Part shown: piece by piece, positions 22,969-34,327 of the stretch
Layout: every line of letters begins with the position of its first letter
Numbering within the stretch: position 1 is the first letter of the stretch
NCBI RefSeq assembly: GCF_003265705.1
Contig: NW_020313045.1
Coordinates: forward strand, 1,605,360 to 1,669,359
Source of the DNA: Callorhinus ursinus
Lineage: Eukaryota; Chordata; Mammalia; Carnivora; Otariidae
Direction of reading: 5' to 3'
DNA: 64,000 bases
Notes under the pieces: generated by a model
Database searches by the model: none
Told to the model about the DNA's origin: nothing
Seen by the model: the letters and a program-made list of their open reading frames with translations, nothing else
Made by a program: the position numbers and the translations under genes

Positions 22969-23058
22969 GGGGCTGATCCCCAGGAAGGCTGGGAGCTCTG
23001 CTCAGATACAATTGGGGCTGATCCCCAGGAAGGCTGGGAGCTCTGTTCAGATACAATT
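22969..23058 (+). repeat. 45-bp tandem duplication
   Basis: Two adjacent 45-bp units, 22969-23013 and 23014-23058, each starting GGGGCTGATCCCCAGGAAGG and ending TCAGATACAATT. They differ at one base (C to T in CTCTGCTCAG). Because 45 is a multiple of three, it does not break overlapping frames, but no coding role is evident. The near identity suggests a recent duplication by slippage or unequal exchange. Confidence 0.98.
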
Positions 23059-23499
23059 GTTCCCACCCCCGATGCGGCCTGCCTGCCTTGGCAAAGGGAA
23101 TTAAAGGCTGAAAGGATGTGTTCTTAAAGTCGGGCTGCTTACCCACTGTCAGGGGTGGCTTTGAACCAAATCCTCACCTCCAGGTAGCGTACGCTGGTCG
23201 CCAGCACGCGCGCACACATCCTGAGCTCCCTGCTGCTGGCAAAGGTCCAGCTCCCCGGGACAGCTGTCCTGCCCCTTCAGAAAAGCCAAGAAAGCATCCC
23301 ACCGGGGCCTTGGCCTCCAAGGACCCCGGGGCCGAGCTCCCCTGATCAGGCGAGTGGGCCCTGCCCCATTTCCCAAATGTAAGAAGAGTGTGGTGGAGGG
23401 AGCCCTGCACTGGGGCACGGGAGGGGAGATGCTGAATGGCCTCCAGCACCTGGAGATCTCTGCTGTTTGCATTCGGCCTCACCTCGGCTCCTGCAGCCA

Positions 23500-23960
23500 C
23501 TGAGAGTTAATCTCCACAGCCAAGATTAGTTTATTCGATTAACTCCACTCCCTATAGACCATCCTGGGAGCTCTCGGCCATGCATCCAGAACAAACCTTA
23601 CCAACCTTTTACCAGCCCGAAGAAGATTCAATAGAATAATCTTTCTCTCTCTTCCTTTCATATGATTGGAAAATAAATTGAAAATGAATTTCAGTCATTG
23701 CTTGTGTTTTAAATGTGAGATAAAGGGCAGCCCCTGAGCCAGCTAGTTCAATAGATGGGGGGGGAGGGCTTCCCATTATGCGCAACACAAACACGCTCTG
23801 TGGGGGTAAGCAGGAGGCTCTCGAGCAAATGCGTCTGGTTACTGAACAATATTTGCGTAATTAGGCTCTTATGTATCCACATCTTTAATTGATCATTATT
23901 ATTTTGTTTGTTTCTGCAGAACTACAGCATAGCCATCAAGACTTGAGGTTCTAAAATAAA
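23500..23960. promoter_or_regulatory. Candidate conserved non-coding element
   Basis: AT-rich, repeat-free sequence with TAGTTTATTCGATTAACTCC, ATATTTGCGTAATTAGGCTC and CTTTAATTGATCATTATTAT, which hold homeodomain-type cores. The role is inferred from composition and absence of repeats, not from alignment. Confidence 0.25.
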
Positions 23961-24002
23961 AATATTCCCTACAGCATCCTGTTTCAAAATGTCTCTTGAG
24001 CC

Positions 24003-24241
24003 AGGGCACTCCGACGGGGCCACATGTTGAACCACCTGGGGAGTTTTTAAAAACTCTGATGCTTGGGTCCTACCTCCAGGAATTCTGACTTAATGGGTCA
24101 GGTGTATGGCCTGGGCATGAAGATAAATTTTAAAGCTTGGATGATGATGATGATGATGATGATTTCAGTTAATTTTTTTTTAATTTATAGCGATTCTCTT
24201 TAACGACCATTCCAGTAAGTAGCCAAGTTTGAGAACTTTGG
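24003..24241 (+). mobile_element. MER3-like hAT element
   Basis: AACCACCTGGGGAGTTTTTA, CTCTGATGCTTGGGTCCTAC, CTGACTTAATGGGTCAGGTG, CTGGGCATGAAGATAAATTT and the right end CCAAGTTTGAGAACTTTGG follow MER3-family order. It is non-autonomous and encodes nothing. A (GAT)n run lies within it. Confidence 0.62.
24140..24163 (+). repeat. (GAT)8 microsatellite
   Basis: Eight perfect GAT/ATG units inside the MER3-like element, likely length-variable. Confidence 0.95.
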
Positions 24242-27200
24242 TCACCAACTATTCTCTGCTAATAGCAATGTCAGGAAAATTCAAAGTTGTCACAACTTCA
24301 TTAACCACCCCGATAAGCAGGGCCCTCTCTCGCTCTTACACATGTTGTTAGAAACTTAAAGTCAACGTGCGGATCCTTTTTACCTTCTTTCTTCCAGTGG
24401 GGTAGGTGCCTGTGGAACAGTAGATGCCTTGGTGGGAGTGCCCTGGGCCGATGATGCCCCTGAGGGTTCGGAATGCAACATTCATAGATGTATTTATACA
24501 GGCCCTGTGTTCAGCTTTTGTCATCACAGTCACCAAAACTGATTTCCTGGGTCATAAAAATGACTATAAAGCTTGACCCTGAAGATTCGACTTGCCTATT
24601 TGCTTATTCAGGTTCGAGATGTGATGTCAGCGTTCTTTCAGTGGTGGCTTTTCACATTGACTCTGCTCCGTTGATAACAGTGGTGATGCGCAAAGCAGTC
24701 ACATCTTGATGTTGGCCCAGATAGGAGGGCAGTCAGATGCTGGGAGTGTGGTGTTGACAAGGGAGAGGAATCTGGGAGAAGGTGCGCAGATGCGGAGGCT
24801 CCCTTTTGTGGGCAGCACCCTTTCTGGAACCCATAATTCACCACTGAGTAATAATGACCGTAGGACTCCTGGTCCGAGTATCTTCTGCTGCCCAAATAAG
24901 AGATATCTGGTTGTCACACACAGTCCTCCACATACATATTTTAAAATGTGTGGAGATCTAATTAAAGTGGGCGGCAACACTTCTCTTAATTATTCATGAT
25001 GCCTCCAGGACCCCGAGACTCTTTCTAAAGTTAAAATAATTGTCAAATAATGATGATGCCGTACCCCCTCCCTCATAAAACCAGGCACATGCTAGCTCAC
25101 CTCCTGATTATATTAGCCGAACATTACCAGAGGTTGCAGGAAGTGTGGGGGTCCAACTCAGATATTCTCAAAGAAGAGTCCTATTTTCAAATTAGATTAT
25201 TAAAACACTTGGACAAGAAGACACACCTGGATAAATGTCAGATCAATAGCTGGGCGACGGTGCAGTTTTTGAAAGATGGAATGTACTCACTTTCATTACA
25301 TTATATGATTGTGTACAATAGGCTACCATTTGGCCATGAACCTTTAGCCAAAATTAGGGTGGTGGATTCCTTTGAAAAAAAGAACAACAAATACAAATTT
25401 AAAACACAATAAAAAAGAATCTGAATGTGTGATTTCTGTCCCACCCCCCAAAAACCCAAAAATTATCCCTTAATTGAATGCTCGCAATTCATTCATTAAC
25501 CAAAATCACGACGGATGGATTTCAAATTGTTTGAAGATATTTATTGCAAGGCACTTTTTAAATATATGTATTTGCAGGTTCTGCGCAACTGAAGACATAA
25601 GAAGGTGCTCTGTCCTTCATTTACACTTCAGCCATTCAGAACTCTGAACACTTCCTTCCTGCTCCTTGGAATATTTTAGGGGAAGCCAAACATCATTCAT
25701 TGGGAATCTATGGTAGCTCACCTTCGGAATGTGGGACTCCTTTTGTTGGAATGGTTTTCAATAATCCCCTCTCTTACACGTTTCTACTATTTTAAGGAGG
25801 AACCCAGTCCAAAATGGGTAACAAATGTAGGACCAAAGACTCACAACATTTTAAGAGCCCAACAGGCCTTTACCTGCTGAGTCCTACAATTAAATCTTGA
25901 CGTTAACAGGACAAACAACTGCATGTCTTCAGTGGAATTCCCTGATTCCAACTTTTCCGGCCATTCTCACCCATGGCAGAGCTTGATGCTGGGTCTTACA
26001 CCCAGATGATCTGCATTCTGCCTTTACGATCTCTCCCAATGGGTGATGCTCCATTTAGTAGATTACTCTGCACACAGTAGGCACTCAGTAATTGTTCCCG
26101 GGCTTTATAATTTGGTCACGAGTTTCCCACCCGCTGTACTCAGAGTAGAAAAACTCACCACGTGTGGGCTAACAGTCCTTGAGCAAAACAGCACGGGGTC
26201 CCCTAGATCCTGCCTTCAGACGGGGCTCCCTGCCTGTGAGTTTGGTGAGCCCCCGGATCTGTGAGTAGCTGCCACGCTGGCTCCGCCCTCCCATAGGGCA
26301 CCTTGCTGGCCCCACCCCCACCTCCTTTCTTAGGCCAAAGTACAGAATATCAATAGCGTTTTCGGCTTAGAAAGTTCAAGGGTCAATCTTCAAGGTGCTT
26401 AGGGCCGGAGCAACTCACCAGAGACCTGAAGCCACACTTGGCCCTCAATAGCCAGGCCGGTGTCCTTGGGGTGCATGACAGTGGTGGCATCTCCAAGTAA
26501 ATAGAGGCGTCCCCTGTCCCAAAGCACCAGTATTCCTCATGCTAATTAAACAAACCAATTATGGTAATTAACTGGCACAAATGTCTGAATGGCTGTGAAT
26601 CAGACTGGAGGGGGTTACCACGTAGCTTCCACACAATTATCCTGTAAAAAGGGATTTCTAAACCAGATCTGACTCACATTTTCTGATCACTTTCAAAATG
26701 TAACAATATTGAAGTTCTTGCAGCAGGCCTGCCATTCTGCTGCAACCTCAGGCTCTCAAAAGTGCGAAATATGAGAACGAAAGAAACCAATAAACCAACA
26801 AGTGAAAAAGAAAACCCGAGCCCAATGTTTAAAATCGCACTACGCTGACAAGATGCTGTGGGATGTTACTTTTCACATCACTTAGCCGGAGGAATTAGAG
26901 AAATTCAGTTTCGGTGAAGGTCACCTTGACTTTAGGAAGGAAACAAGGCCTGAATGATATGCTAATTAGGACACATCTCTTTGAAAAAATGTCGAGAGCC
27001 TGAATATATATTTTTAAAGCAGGCCTGTGATGAAAATAGTTTACACGGAGTTCCCAGTTTTTTTGTTTTCTTCCTAAAGAGAATTGGTTGGTCAAGTTGA
27101 TCCCTTGTTGTTGAAATTCAATCCGAGGGCATTAAAGTGTAAACCAGTTGGAAAAACAAAGAGCTTTAGGGAAATTAGTTGCTTCAACAACAACAAACAA

Positions 27201-27653
27201 GCACTCGGTAATCTTCTTAGAGAAATTAATGAAGGGAAAAGCCCCCCTCAACTGGGAAGGAGAATGATCCCCCGCTCTCAAAGCACAGGCCTGGGAGGTT
27301 TGGGGAGAAGGTGTAAATGAAGAAAGCAGGATTAAATCGGACTTCAATGAGAGTACAAAGAAATTTGGGGGATCTGAGAGCACAGCGCACCCATTTTCAG
27401 ATGGAAGACTGTTTTGGAGGGCCAATGGGTCCTAATCCTTTATGCAAATCTCCTTAGATTGAAGTTTGCTTAAGTGTTTTATTTCTTTGCATACAATTAA
27501 CATGTGAAACTCTGAAATGCGAAACTACTTCAAAGAGGCTCCCTTGTCTAGAAGCATCTAAAAGCATGCTTTATTTAATAATCTTCCAAAGTTTTCTGAT
27601 ACTTGAAGATAAAATCTCATTTTTCAGAGTCTTAAGGGCCTTGCAAACACTCC
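24242..27653. other. Repeat-poor block, 3.4 kb
   Basis: No SINE, L1 or LTR is recognisable. A 120-codon forward frame (25050-25412) has no domain I recognise and lies in AT-rich, TAATTA-rich sequence. Segments 24950-25060, 26530-26610 and 27010-27240 are AT-rich and resemble conserved non-coding DNA. 26050-26100 may hold a small MIR/L2 remnant (CACACAGTAGGCACTCAGTA). Confidence 0.5.
26530..26610. promoter_or_regulatory. Candidate homeodomain-site cluster
   Basis: CATGCTAATTAAACAAACC is closely followed by CAATTATGGTAATTAACTGG, giving three AATTA cores in 35 bp, plus an ACAAACCAAT segment. It sits in a repeat-free stretch. Enhancer function is an inference. Confidence 0.28.
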
Positions 27654-27724
27654 AAAAAAAAAAAAAACCCAACAAAAAACAAAACGAAAACCCACGCCCC
27701 CGCCAACCAACCAACTAACCAACA
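27654..27724 (+). repeat. A-rich and CCAA low-complexity tract
   Basis: A 14-A run is followed by AACAAAAAACAAAACGAAAA and CCAACCAACCAACTAACC. No SINE or gene is attached upstream, so it is not obviously a retroposon tail. Confidence 0.85.
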
Positions 27725-27909
27725 GAGCACCTAACTTCTCCATGACCAGCTGGAACTTTATCTTCTTTTGTTGGTTTTAAGATTGATAAGCAAATTTCCC
27801 CTGTCTTCGTCCAGTTTGATCACGTACCCTACACTCCTGTTTTTAAAAATTAACACAGAAGTCGTAGCCCTGAACAATAAACAGTGTTTGGGTTTTGTTT
27901 TTGTTTTTG

Positions 27910-28470
27910 TTTTTTTTTACTTTTTATTTGGAAATAATTTCCAATTCACAGAAAAATTACAAAACTAAAAACAGTGTAAAGAAAACCCTTTCCCTTTGCC
28001 TAGGTCCACCTACTGTTAATATTTTATCTCACTGCTTATCATTTGTGCATATCACATACACCCTCCCCCCCCCAAATTTGCTTCTTTAAACCACTGGAGG
28101 ATACTCTCTGTAGTTCAAGTTACATACCCACGGATACTTTCCTGGAGACTTTCCTACCAACGGGGATGTTCTCTCACATAGCCACAATATAGTTTTCAAC
28201 TGTAGTAAGATGAGCCTTGCTAAATAACTTTTATCCCATTTCTCATCCATGTTTCAGTTTTGCCAGTGGACCCAATAATGTTCTTTGTAGAAATTTCCCC
28301 CTGCAAGACAAGACCCAGAGTAGGATTGGCTATTGCACTAGGTTGTCATACCCTTTTGAGGTTGAACAATGTTTTTAAAGTTATATCAATTTTTAAGCAT
28401 TTGGATGGATTTAGTAAAAAAAAAAAAAAAAAGATTGTATTCAGTAAATCACTGTTTTGTTTAATTTAGA
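27910..28470 (-). mobile_element. Old L1 3' fragment, reverse
   Basis: TTTTTATTTGGAAATAATTT, GGTCCACCTACTGTTAATAT, CTTATCATTTGTGCATATCA and AATATAGTTTTCAACTGTAG are antisense phrases of L1M-type 3' ends. It is the only L1 piece in 21072-36188. A 17-A run at 28417-28433 lies within it. Confidence 0.58.
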
Positions 28471-28486
28471 TCCCCAAAGTTTAAGC

Positions 28487-28530
28487 TTTTACTAACGTTT
28501 GTTTTTTTGTTTTTTTTTACTAACGTTTGT
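28487..28530 (+). repeat. 16-bp direct repeat, 28-bp period
   Basis: TTTTACTAACGTTTGT occurs at 28487-28502 and 28515-28530, separated by a T-rich spacer. It could be a small slippage duplication or the TSD of a lost insertion whose spacer is the TTTTTTGTTTTT remnant. Confidence 0.9.
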
Positions 28531-28559
28531 AATTGACGTATGTGGAATCGGGGAATAAA

Positions 28560-28630
28560 AATAACAATAAAAGTAAACCTTTATTGGTCACCTACTATGT
28601 GCCAGGCCCTCTGCTAAGTGATTTAAGTAG
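28560..28630 (-). mobile_element. MIR or L2 3' fragment, reverse
   Basis: CTTTATTGGTCACCTACTAT, GTGCCAGGCCCTCTGCTAAG and TGATTTAAGTAGATG match antisense MIR/L2 3' sequence. It is too short to choose between them. Confidence 0.5.
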
Positions 28631-30074
28631 ATGATCTGTGACAGCACTGTTCCCTCCTTTTCTCTCCCAGCAAAGAAAAAAGGGGCTTCCAGAAATGTTC
28701 AGGGTCCCCTTTTTTCACTCCTTCTAAGAATCTCAGCGTTTGAACCCCAGGCCTGTGATTCAGGTCTGGGCTTGTGAAGGGCATAAAGGAGCCCGGCACT
28801 CCTGGTCTCTCTCTCCAACTAGCAGATAAACCAGACAAAGTCTCCATAGATAAATGTTAGGAAGAAAAACAGAGCCGGTTAAGGGTGAGGGATAGAAAGT
28901 GACGTGGAGGTGGGAGTGGCGTGGCTATTTCTTTTAGGGAGGCCAGGGAAAAGCTCTCTACTGGGGTGGCATTGGGAAGGAGCCCCCAAGGCAGGAAATG
29001 CTGGCTGGAGGCCCGTGGATATCTGAGGGAAGAACAGCCTAGGTTGAGGGATGAGTAAGTGCAAAGGCCCTGCACCGGGAATGTGCACCATCTATGTGAT
29101 GCCCCACGGTGGCCATGACACAGCGATCTGGGAGGGCCATGATGGGAGAGGCAAAAACAGAGGTGACCAGGGAACGGAGAATGTGGGGTCTTGTCGGGCC
29201 TGGTGAGGATGCTGGCTTTTACTCTGAGTGATATGAGAAGCCACGGCCCGGTTCTGAGCAGAAGAATCTTTTCCAAGGTTGGGATGTAGAAGCAAGTCGA
29301 AACCAGGAAGCCGTTGGAAGGATATTACAATAATCCAGACACTGATGAGGGCTTAGACCTGGGGGCGGTGCGCGGGGGCGGACAGCCATGCTTTGAAGGT
29401 AGAACTGCCATGATTTGCTGGCGGGGGGGATGTGGGATGTGAGAGAGAACAGAGTCAAAGCTAGGTCTGTGATGTTAGCCCTGAGCGTCTGGAAAGACGG
29501 ACTTGTCACCTATGGGGATGAGGAAGGTGCTGGGGCCGGCTTTGGGGAGAGGATGAGCCAAAGTAAACATCAGAAGCTCATCTTCGAGCATTGTGAAACC
29601 CCCATCCGATGTCCAAGTGGAGATAGAGGTGACTCTTCCTCTAGTTGAGTCACTATCCTCTAGACAGTTGAGTATTTTAAAGATGAACGTTCTGTGTGCT
29701 GCCGCGACTAGACTCTCGCCCTTTACAGCATATGCCTTACAAGGCGTTTTCTTGTTGTCTTGCTATGTGTTGAAGGTCATGGAGGAATCAAGTCAATGAG
29801 ATGTAATTTGTGACTTATCAGGGTTGGAGTTCACACGTGAGTTCTTGCCCTTTGATGAGATGTAGAGAGATCCAGTTGTGTGGAATTTTCTCCACGGAAG
29901 ATGTGATAGGGGAAGATTTATTTCAAGTGATAAGTTTAGCAGGAGCGGTTAAAAGGTAGGGCTGCCCTGTGATGATCCCTTGTCATGGAAGATGTGAGTG
30001 ACAATTCTTCCTCAGCCAGGAGGGAAGGTGATCGTGCTGCCCACGGGGACGGGTTTCAGAAGTGCCCTGTTCTG

Positions 30075-30076
<2 letters not shown>
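28631..30076. other. Unique block, no gene seen
   Basis: G-rich unique sequence. The strand-reverse frame at 29276-28857 (139 codons) and others show no domain or splice context. No recognisable repeat. Confidence 0.45.

Positions 30077-30119
<43 letters not shown>
30077..30119 (+). repeat. (GT)21 microsatellite
   Basis: A perfect 43-bp GT run. Likely polymorphic and able to form Z-DNA. The overlapping frames (Cys-Val or Thr-His repeats) are artefacts of the run. Confidence 0.99.
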
Positions 30120-30121
<2 letters not shown>

Positions 30122-30412
30122 CACCCCAGGACCTGGTGTGGGCTGTGCAAAAATCAAACAGGGCTGGGATATGCTCCTGGGCTTTGCTGGAAGTGACCCT
30201 CCACTCACTGCCCTTGCGGGGTTCACCCTGCTTTGTCCCCTTGTGCATTTGCACTCCTTTCCTGTCCCCAACCTCCACCCCTACCCTCCCGCCTCTGTCC
30301 CAATGCCACAATCCATCACCAAGTTTTCTGTGCTTCCAGGCCCCTGTGCTGTCAAAGCTTCTGGGCAAGGGGTAGCTTCCCAGTGCTCCCAGTCTCACCC
30401 TGTCCTTCCTCC

Positions 30413-30600
30413 CATGCGGTGGTTAAGAGGGACAGGCTCTGGACTCAGAAGACACGGGTTGGGGTCCTTGCTCTCCACTTCTTAGCTGTGAGACTTAGGC
30501 AAATTTTTGAACTACTCTGAGACTCGATTTCCACATCTGGAAAATGGGACTGATGAGCAGACCCATCCATAGAGTCGAAGCAGAGTGGCGCGGCATGCAG
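30413..30600 (+). mobile_element. MIR SINE
   Basis: ATGCGGTGGTTAAGAGGGAC, AGGCTCTGGACTCAGAAGAC, CTTAGCTGTGAGACTTAGGC and TCTGGAAAATGGGACTGATG match the 5' tRNA-like and central MIR in sense. Confidence 0.72.
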
Positions 30601-31042
30601 GGCCACCGCACCATCAGATGCAGTATTTGTGCAAAATGGGGAAGACACCCCTTCCTCCCGGGGACACGACCCCACACGGGAGCAATGGCCTGGTGAACAG
30701 AATGTGGCGATTTCAGTCCTAGGTCGTCCCTCCCGGGCATCTTTGACAAGGTATGGTCCACCTAAGCGGTTCACACAGTTCCCGGAGAGAAATCTACAAC
30801 AATGAGAACGTGGTATGTGCTTAATAAACATTCGCCAGCAGTACTAAGTGATGTTATCAAGGCCACCCTGGCTCATGGCCCCCATGATCGTGGCGACCAC
30901 ATTGTCAGGTGACCACCCAGCCTCCAATGGCCCAGCAAGTCGCCTCTGTGAATTCAAGCAAGGGAACCAAAAAGGAATGGCCAAGCCTGCTAGCTAGCCC
31001 ACCTGGTGACACGCTGCTCTCCACTGAGTCCTAGGTAGGGGT
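30601..31042. other. Unique spacer
   Basis: Mixed sequence with a possible small MIR/L2 end (TGTGCTTAATAAACATTCGC near 30808). No gene seen. Confidence 0.45.
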
Positions 31043-31064
31043 GGGGGGGGGGGGGGGGGGGGGG
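31043..31064 (+). repeat. 22-base G homopolymer
   Basis: An uninterrupted run of 22 G, preceded by GGGGT. Such runs are rare in mammals, can fold into G-quadruplexes and are error-prone in sequencing, so the true length may differ. Confidence 0.93.
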
Positions 31065-31839
31065 ATGGGTATCATGACTTAAACCTCCAAGTACCTGGTG
31101 GCAGCTGGTGGCATTTCTGAGCATGCAAAGAAGGGAAACGAATTTTCCCAGTTCCAGAAAATGGCTCAAGGCCTCCTAAATGCCCCCTTCAGACGGGCAG
31201 CTGGAGCAGGCTGGGGAGAAAGCAGCGCCGCGTGGGTTTCCCGAGGACCATATGGGCAACACGGCTCATTCTGCGGCTACACCCGCCCTGCTTGTCATCC
31301 CCAATCATACTTGCTGTAATCCGTGTTTTAATTTACTCTGCTGGTGCAGCACCCGTGCTGCCAGGGCGGTCCTTGGGGCCCCCTCATTCCTGCTGCTGAT
31401 GACAAGGCGTATGCAAAAGGCACAATTATTCACCCACCAAGGTGACAGGGAAGGCCTCTGCCTGGGAATAGGTTTCCGGCTTCCAGCATTTTCGTGTCAG
31501 CCGCTGAAGCACTTTGCAGGTTGCAAACAATTCTATGGAGACCTTCTTCTTCTTCTTTTTCTTTTTCTTCCTTTCTTTCTTTCTTTTTTTTTCAAAAAAG
31601 CATTTTGATCAAAGCAAGTGATGAGGCTCCACGGACTGGCCGCTGGCTCACCATTGATGCTGAAGGCCCGCCTTAAGAAGGGTGGCCACGCGCGCTCCTA
31701 TTCAACTGGATTATTGGATTTTTTTTTTTTAATCAAATAAGATTCTCCTCTCCCTTCTCCTTCTCCTCCCACACCCCAACCCCCGCCTGTTTGGCCTCAA
31801 ACAAAGGGAAATATGTCAAGCCCAGCCTATTAATTCATA

Positions 31840-32360
31840 CAGATTTGGCATTGTTTATGTTCTCATGTGGACCACATTCCAAAGCACCAAAATAAAACAG
31901 CTCGAGTGTAGCTTTCAGCTCCGGAGTCCGTGATGTATCTCATTTGCTACGGTCCAAGCCGTGGTAACAATGTCTTTCATTTTCTTATGGCCTAAAATGA
32001 TTTTCTTTCTGTGAGGGCCATTTTGAGAGAGGGGGGAGACAGAGACAGAACGGAGAGAGAAAGAGGGTTAGAGGGAGAGAGAGAGAGAGAGAAAGGAGAA
32101 AAGAAAACCACTTCTTTTCCTTTTCAGGGGATCATTTGCAAGTTAAAGCTAACCTGGGGAGTACAGGAACAATGGCACGGCCCAGAAAATGGTCCCTGCG
32201 AGGGGCCGCATGCGAATGAGGGTGATGTCGAGCTATTTACCTCTTTGTCCTTCCATAATATCTACTTAATGCAGTTCAATAGCAACGGATTGTTAGCGGC
32301 ATTAAGGATTCTATTAAGTTCTTCCCAAAGCCCTGCTATTCTCCTCCAGCTGTTGAAGGC
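31840..32360. promoter_or_regulatory. Candidate conserved non-coding element
   Basis: Repeat-free sequence either side of a GA tract, with AGCCTATTAATTCATACAGA, AGGAACAATGGCACGGCCCA (a SOX-like ACAAT), GTCGAGCTATTTACCTCTTT and TTAGCGGCATTAAGGATTCT. CpGs are retained in AT-rich surroundings, which can reflect constraint. Only alignment can prove this. Confidence 0.27.
32017..32105 (+). repeat. GA-rich purine tract
   Basis: About 90 bp almost entirely purine, with GAGAGAGAGAGAGAGA at its core. It can adopt triplex (H-DNA) structure and may bind GAGA-type factors. It keeps frames open artificially. Confidence 0.92.
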
Positions 32361-34109
32361 CTGAAGCTTTCAGCTGAGCCTGGTGTAGAACCTTCCAGAA
32401 AGCACCTCTGGAAAATGGGTCTTTTCCAGCCTAAGAAAGACACCCCCCCTCCCTCAGAGGCGTGTGACCACAGAGCCGGGCTCAGAAACATCTCCCCGCT
32501 GCCAAGCATCGCTGTTTCCAAATTTCGCCAGGCGCCAAAGCTTTGAATTTGGGAGATACCGCCCCCCCGCCGCACACACACACACATTCTATCCCATGTA
32601 TAAAATTCTTCCACATCTCATATTAGATATAATCTTCCTCAACTCCAAAAGTCTTTTCTGAAAGCATTTTTAGAATATTTTCAGCATTTCAATATGCTTT
32701 AGTGAAAATAATGGTCTACTTTGTTCTTCTGATTGATTCTTCATTGTTTAGATGCCATCGGACAAGGGTTAAATTTCAGAGGCAGCCACCCAGTCCTCCC
32801 TCTTTCGATATTTAATTAAACATTTGGTTAAGGTGGGTCTTGAAGTTTTGGCATTTTATTTACCTGAAGCCAATACTATAACTTTGGTTTCCCAATAGGA
32901 AACAATCCCCGGGCTCTCAAAAAGTGGGCCAATGAATAAAATGGCTTCTACTTGAAAAAAGGTTCCCTGATACTGATTCAGTATTATTTTCGGCTTCCGT
33001 TGAGTCAGCTGGTAAACCCCAGGGGCAGCTTTTCAATCATTACTCGGGGCTCCAACCTCACCTCTTAGGATTTGGCTGGACTGAATAGAGCCAGGTGGCG
33101 GGGTTTACCTCTTCAGGGCCAGGCACTGTACCTGGCACAAAGGGGTGCCCCCCCATTTCCCACACAATGATTTTACTCATTAACGAGTTCCCGAGACCGC
33201 ATCCAGGGACCCAGGCTTGGAGTCCTTCCTTGAATGCTAATTCCCTCTTGGGGCTACCCTGCCCCAGCAGACACACTCCAAGGGCGGGGTTGGGGGGGTC
33301 CCCTTATAGCCTGTTGGAGCAGGACGCATCTCAGGCCGAGCGGCCCCAGACGCTGTGGCATCCAGGAGCTGGCGGCTCCATCTTGAACGGCAGAGAGAGG
33401 GAGGCAGCGGGGTGAGGGGGGGGTGCCTGCGGGAAGGCCAGCCAGAGGGGAAGGGGCCACACCAGGATTTCACACAGTTGGCTTGAAGAGGCAAGCACTA
33501 AGCTGCCTTTTCAACCACGGTAAACCCCGTCCATCTGGCCACCCTAAAACTCTGTTAGCTTGTTCCCCTTGCCCAGGGTTGATTGGGCCTCCTGAAGCAG
33601 AAGTAACGACATGAATGGTGTAAACCCCGGCCACTTGAGGGTATTACATTTCATTTCATGCTTGACTTAATCAAAACTGGGGAAATGAAATGTACACCTT
33701 TTTGATGTTCTTTTCCCTGCTGTTTAAAGAGAAGAATCTTAACCCATTTGATCTTCACATGCACCCAGTAAATGACCAAATATGCCAAGCTGTCAAAAGC
33801 AGAAGGCGGCCAGTTGCCAGGCGGTGTTGGGTCACTGGGAAAGCACTTAAAGCAGGCGAACTTAAATTTGGAGCCCAGGGACTTGGTTGCAAATGTAGCA
33901 TTTCCCCTCCGGCCCGGACACAGTTACAAACTTTGTAAAGGAAAAGGTGGGCTGGGAAAATAAACATGTCGCTGGATTCGGAGGGAGGGAGCATGGGTTG
34001 ACACTTGCTCCTACTGGTCCCTTGAAATTTCTCCCGGGTATCACCTCCTCTGTAAAGCTTTACCAACATAATCCGCCACCTCCAAGAACTGGTGGAGGGG
34101 GTGTGTTGT

Positions 34110-34318
34110 GGGGTCACCCTCATGTGTCTTTAGGCAAGATACCTAATATCTCTAGGGACCCCAGTTAACCCATGGGTGAAACGGGAATGATAATAACTCC
34201 GACCCCCTTGGTTGCTGTGAGGAATAAATTATATAATGTAGATAAAGTACTTTAACACGATGCTTGGCACAGAGGAAGTTCTCAATAAATGCGAGCTATT
34301 ATTATTATTATTGTATTT
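34110..34318 (+). mobile_element. MIR SINE
   Basis: TCTTTAGGCAAGATACCTAA, CCCATGGGTGAAACGGGAAT, GAATGATAATAACTCCGACC, GTTGCTGTGAGGAATAAATT and CTTGGCACAGAGGAAGTTCT give the sense central and 3' MIR. Confidence 0.74.
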
Positions 34319-34327
34319 ATTACTAAC

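Larger units (their letters stand above)
21646..24002. other. Repeat-poor GC-mixed block
   Basis: 2.3 kb without recognised transposons. 22690-23350 is GC-rich and holds several overlapping frames (up to 150 codons) that stay open mainly because of composition and a 45-bp duplication. CpGs are frequent at 23180-23340 but too few for a clear CpG island. 23500-23960 is AT-rich and regulatory-looking. Confidence 0.5.
31065..34109. other. Repeat-poor block, 3 kb
   Basis: No SINE, L1 or LTR was recognised. It contains pyrimidine tract 31545-31595, GA tract 32017-32105, a C-run at 32444-32451 and GC-rich 33100-33470. 31840-32360 and 32780-32880 have conserved-element character. Open frames of 60-140 codons overlap freely and look random. 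Confidence 0.5.

Noticed and set aside
22675..23146. Overlapping 98-150 codon frames on both strands
   Set aside because: High GC and the 45-bp duplication explain the lack of stops; all frames look equally random.
23180..23340. Possible CpG island
   Set aside because: Some CpGs cluster (CACGCGCGCACAC), but length and density are below a usual island.
25050..25412. 120-codon forward frame in repeat-free DNA
   Set aside because: AT-rich, Lys-rich end from A runs, no domain known to me and no splice or promoter context; regulatory DNA is more likely.
29985..30485. 166-codon forward frame
   Set aside because: It includes a Cys-Val run encoded by the GT microsatellite and a MIR; not a gene.
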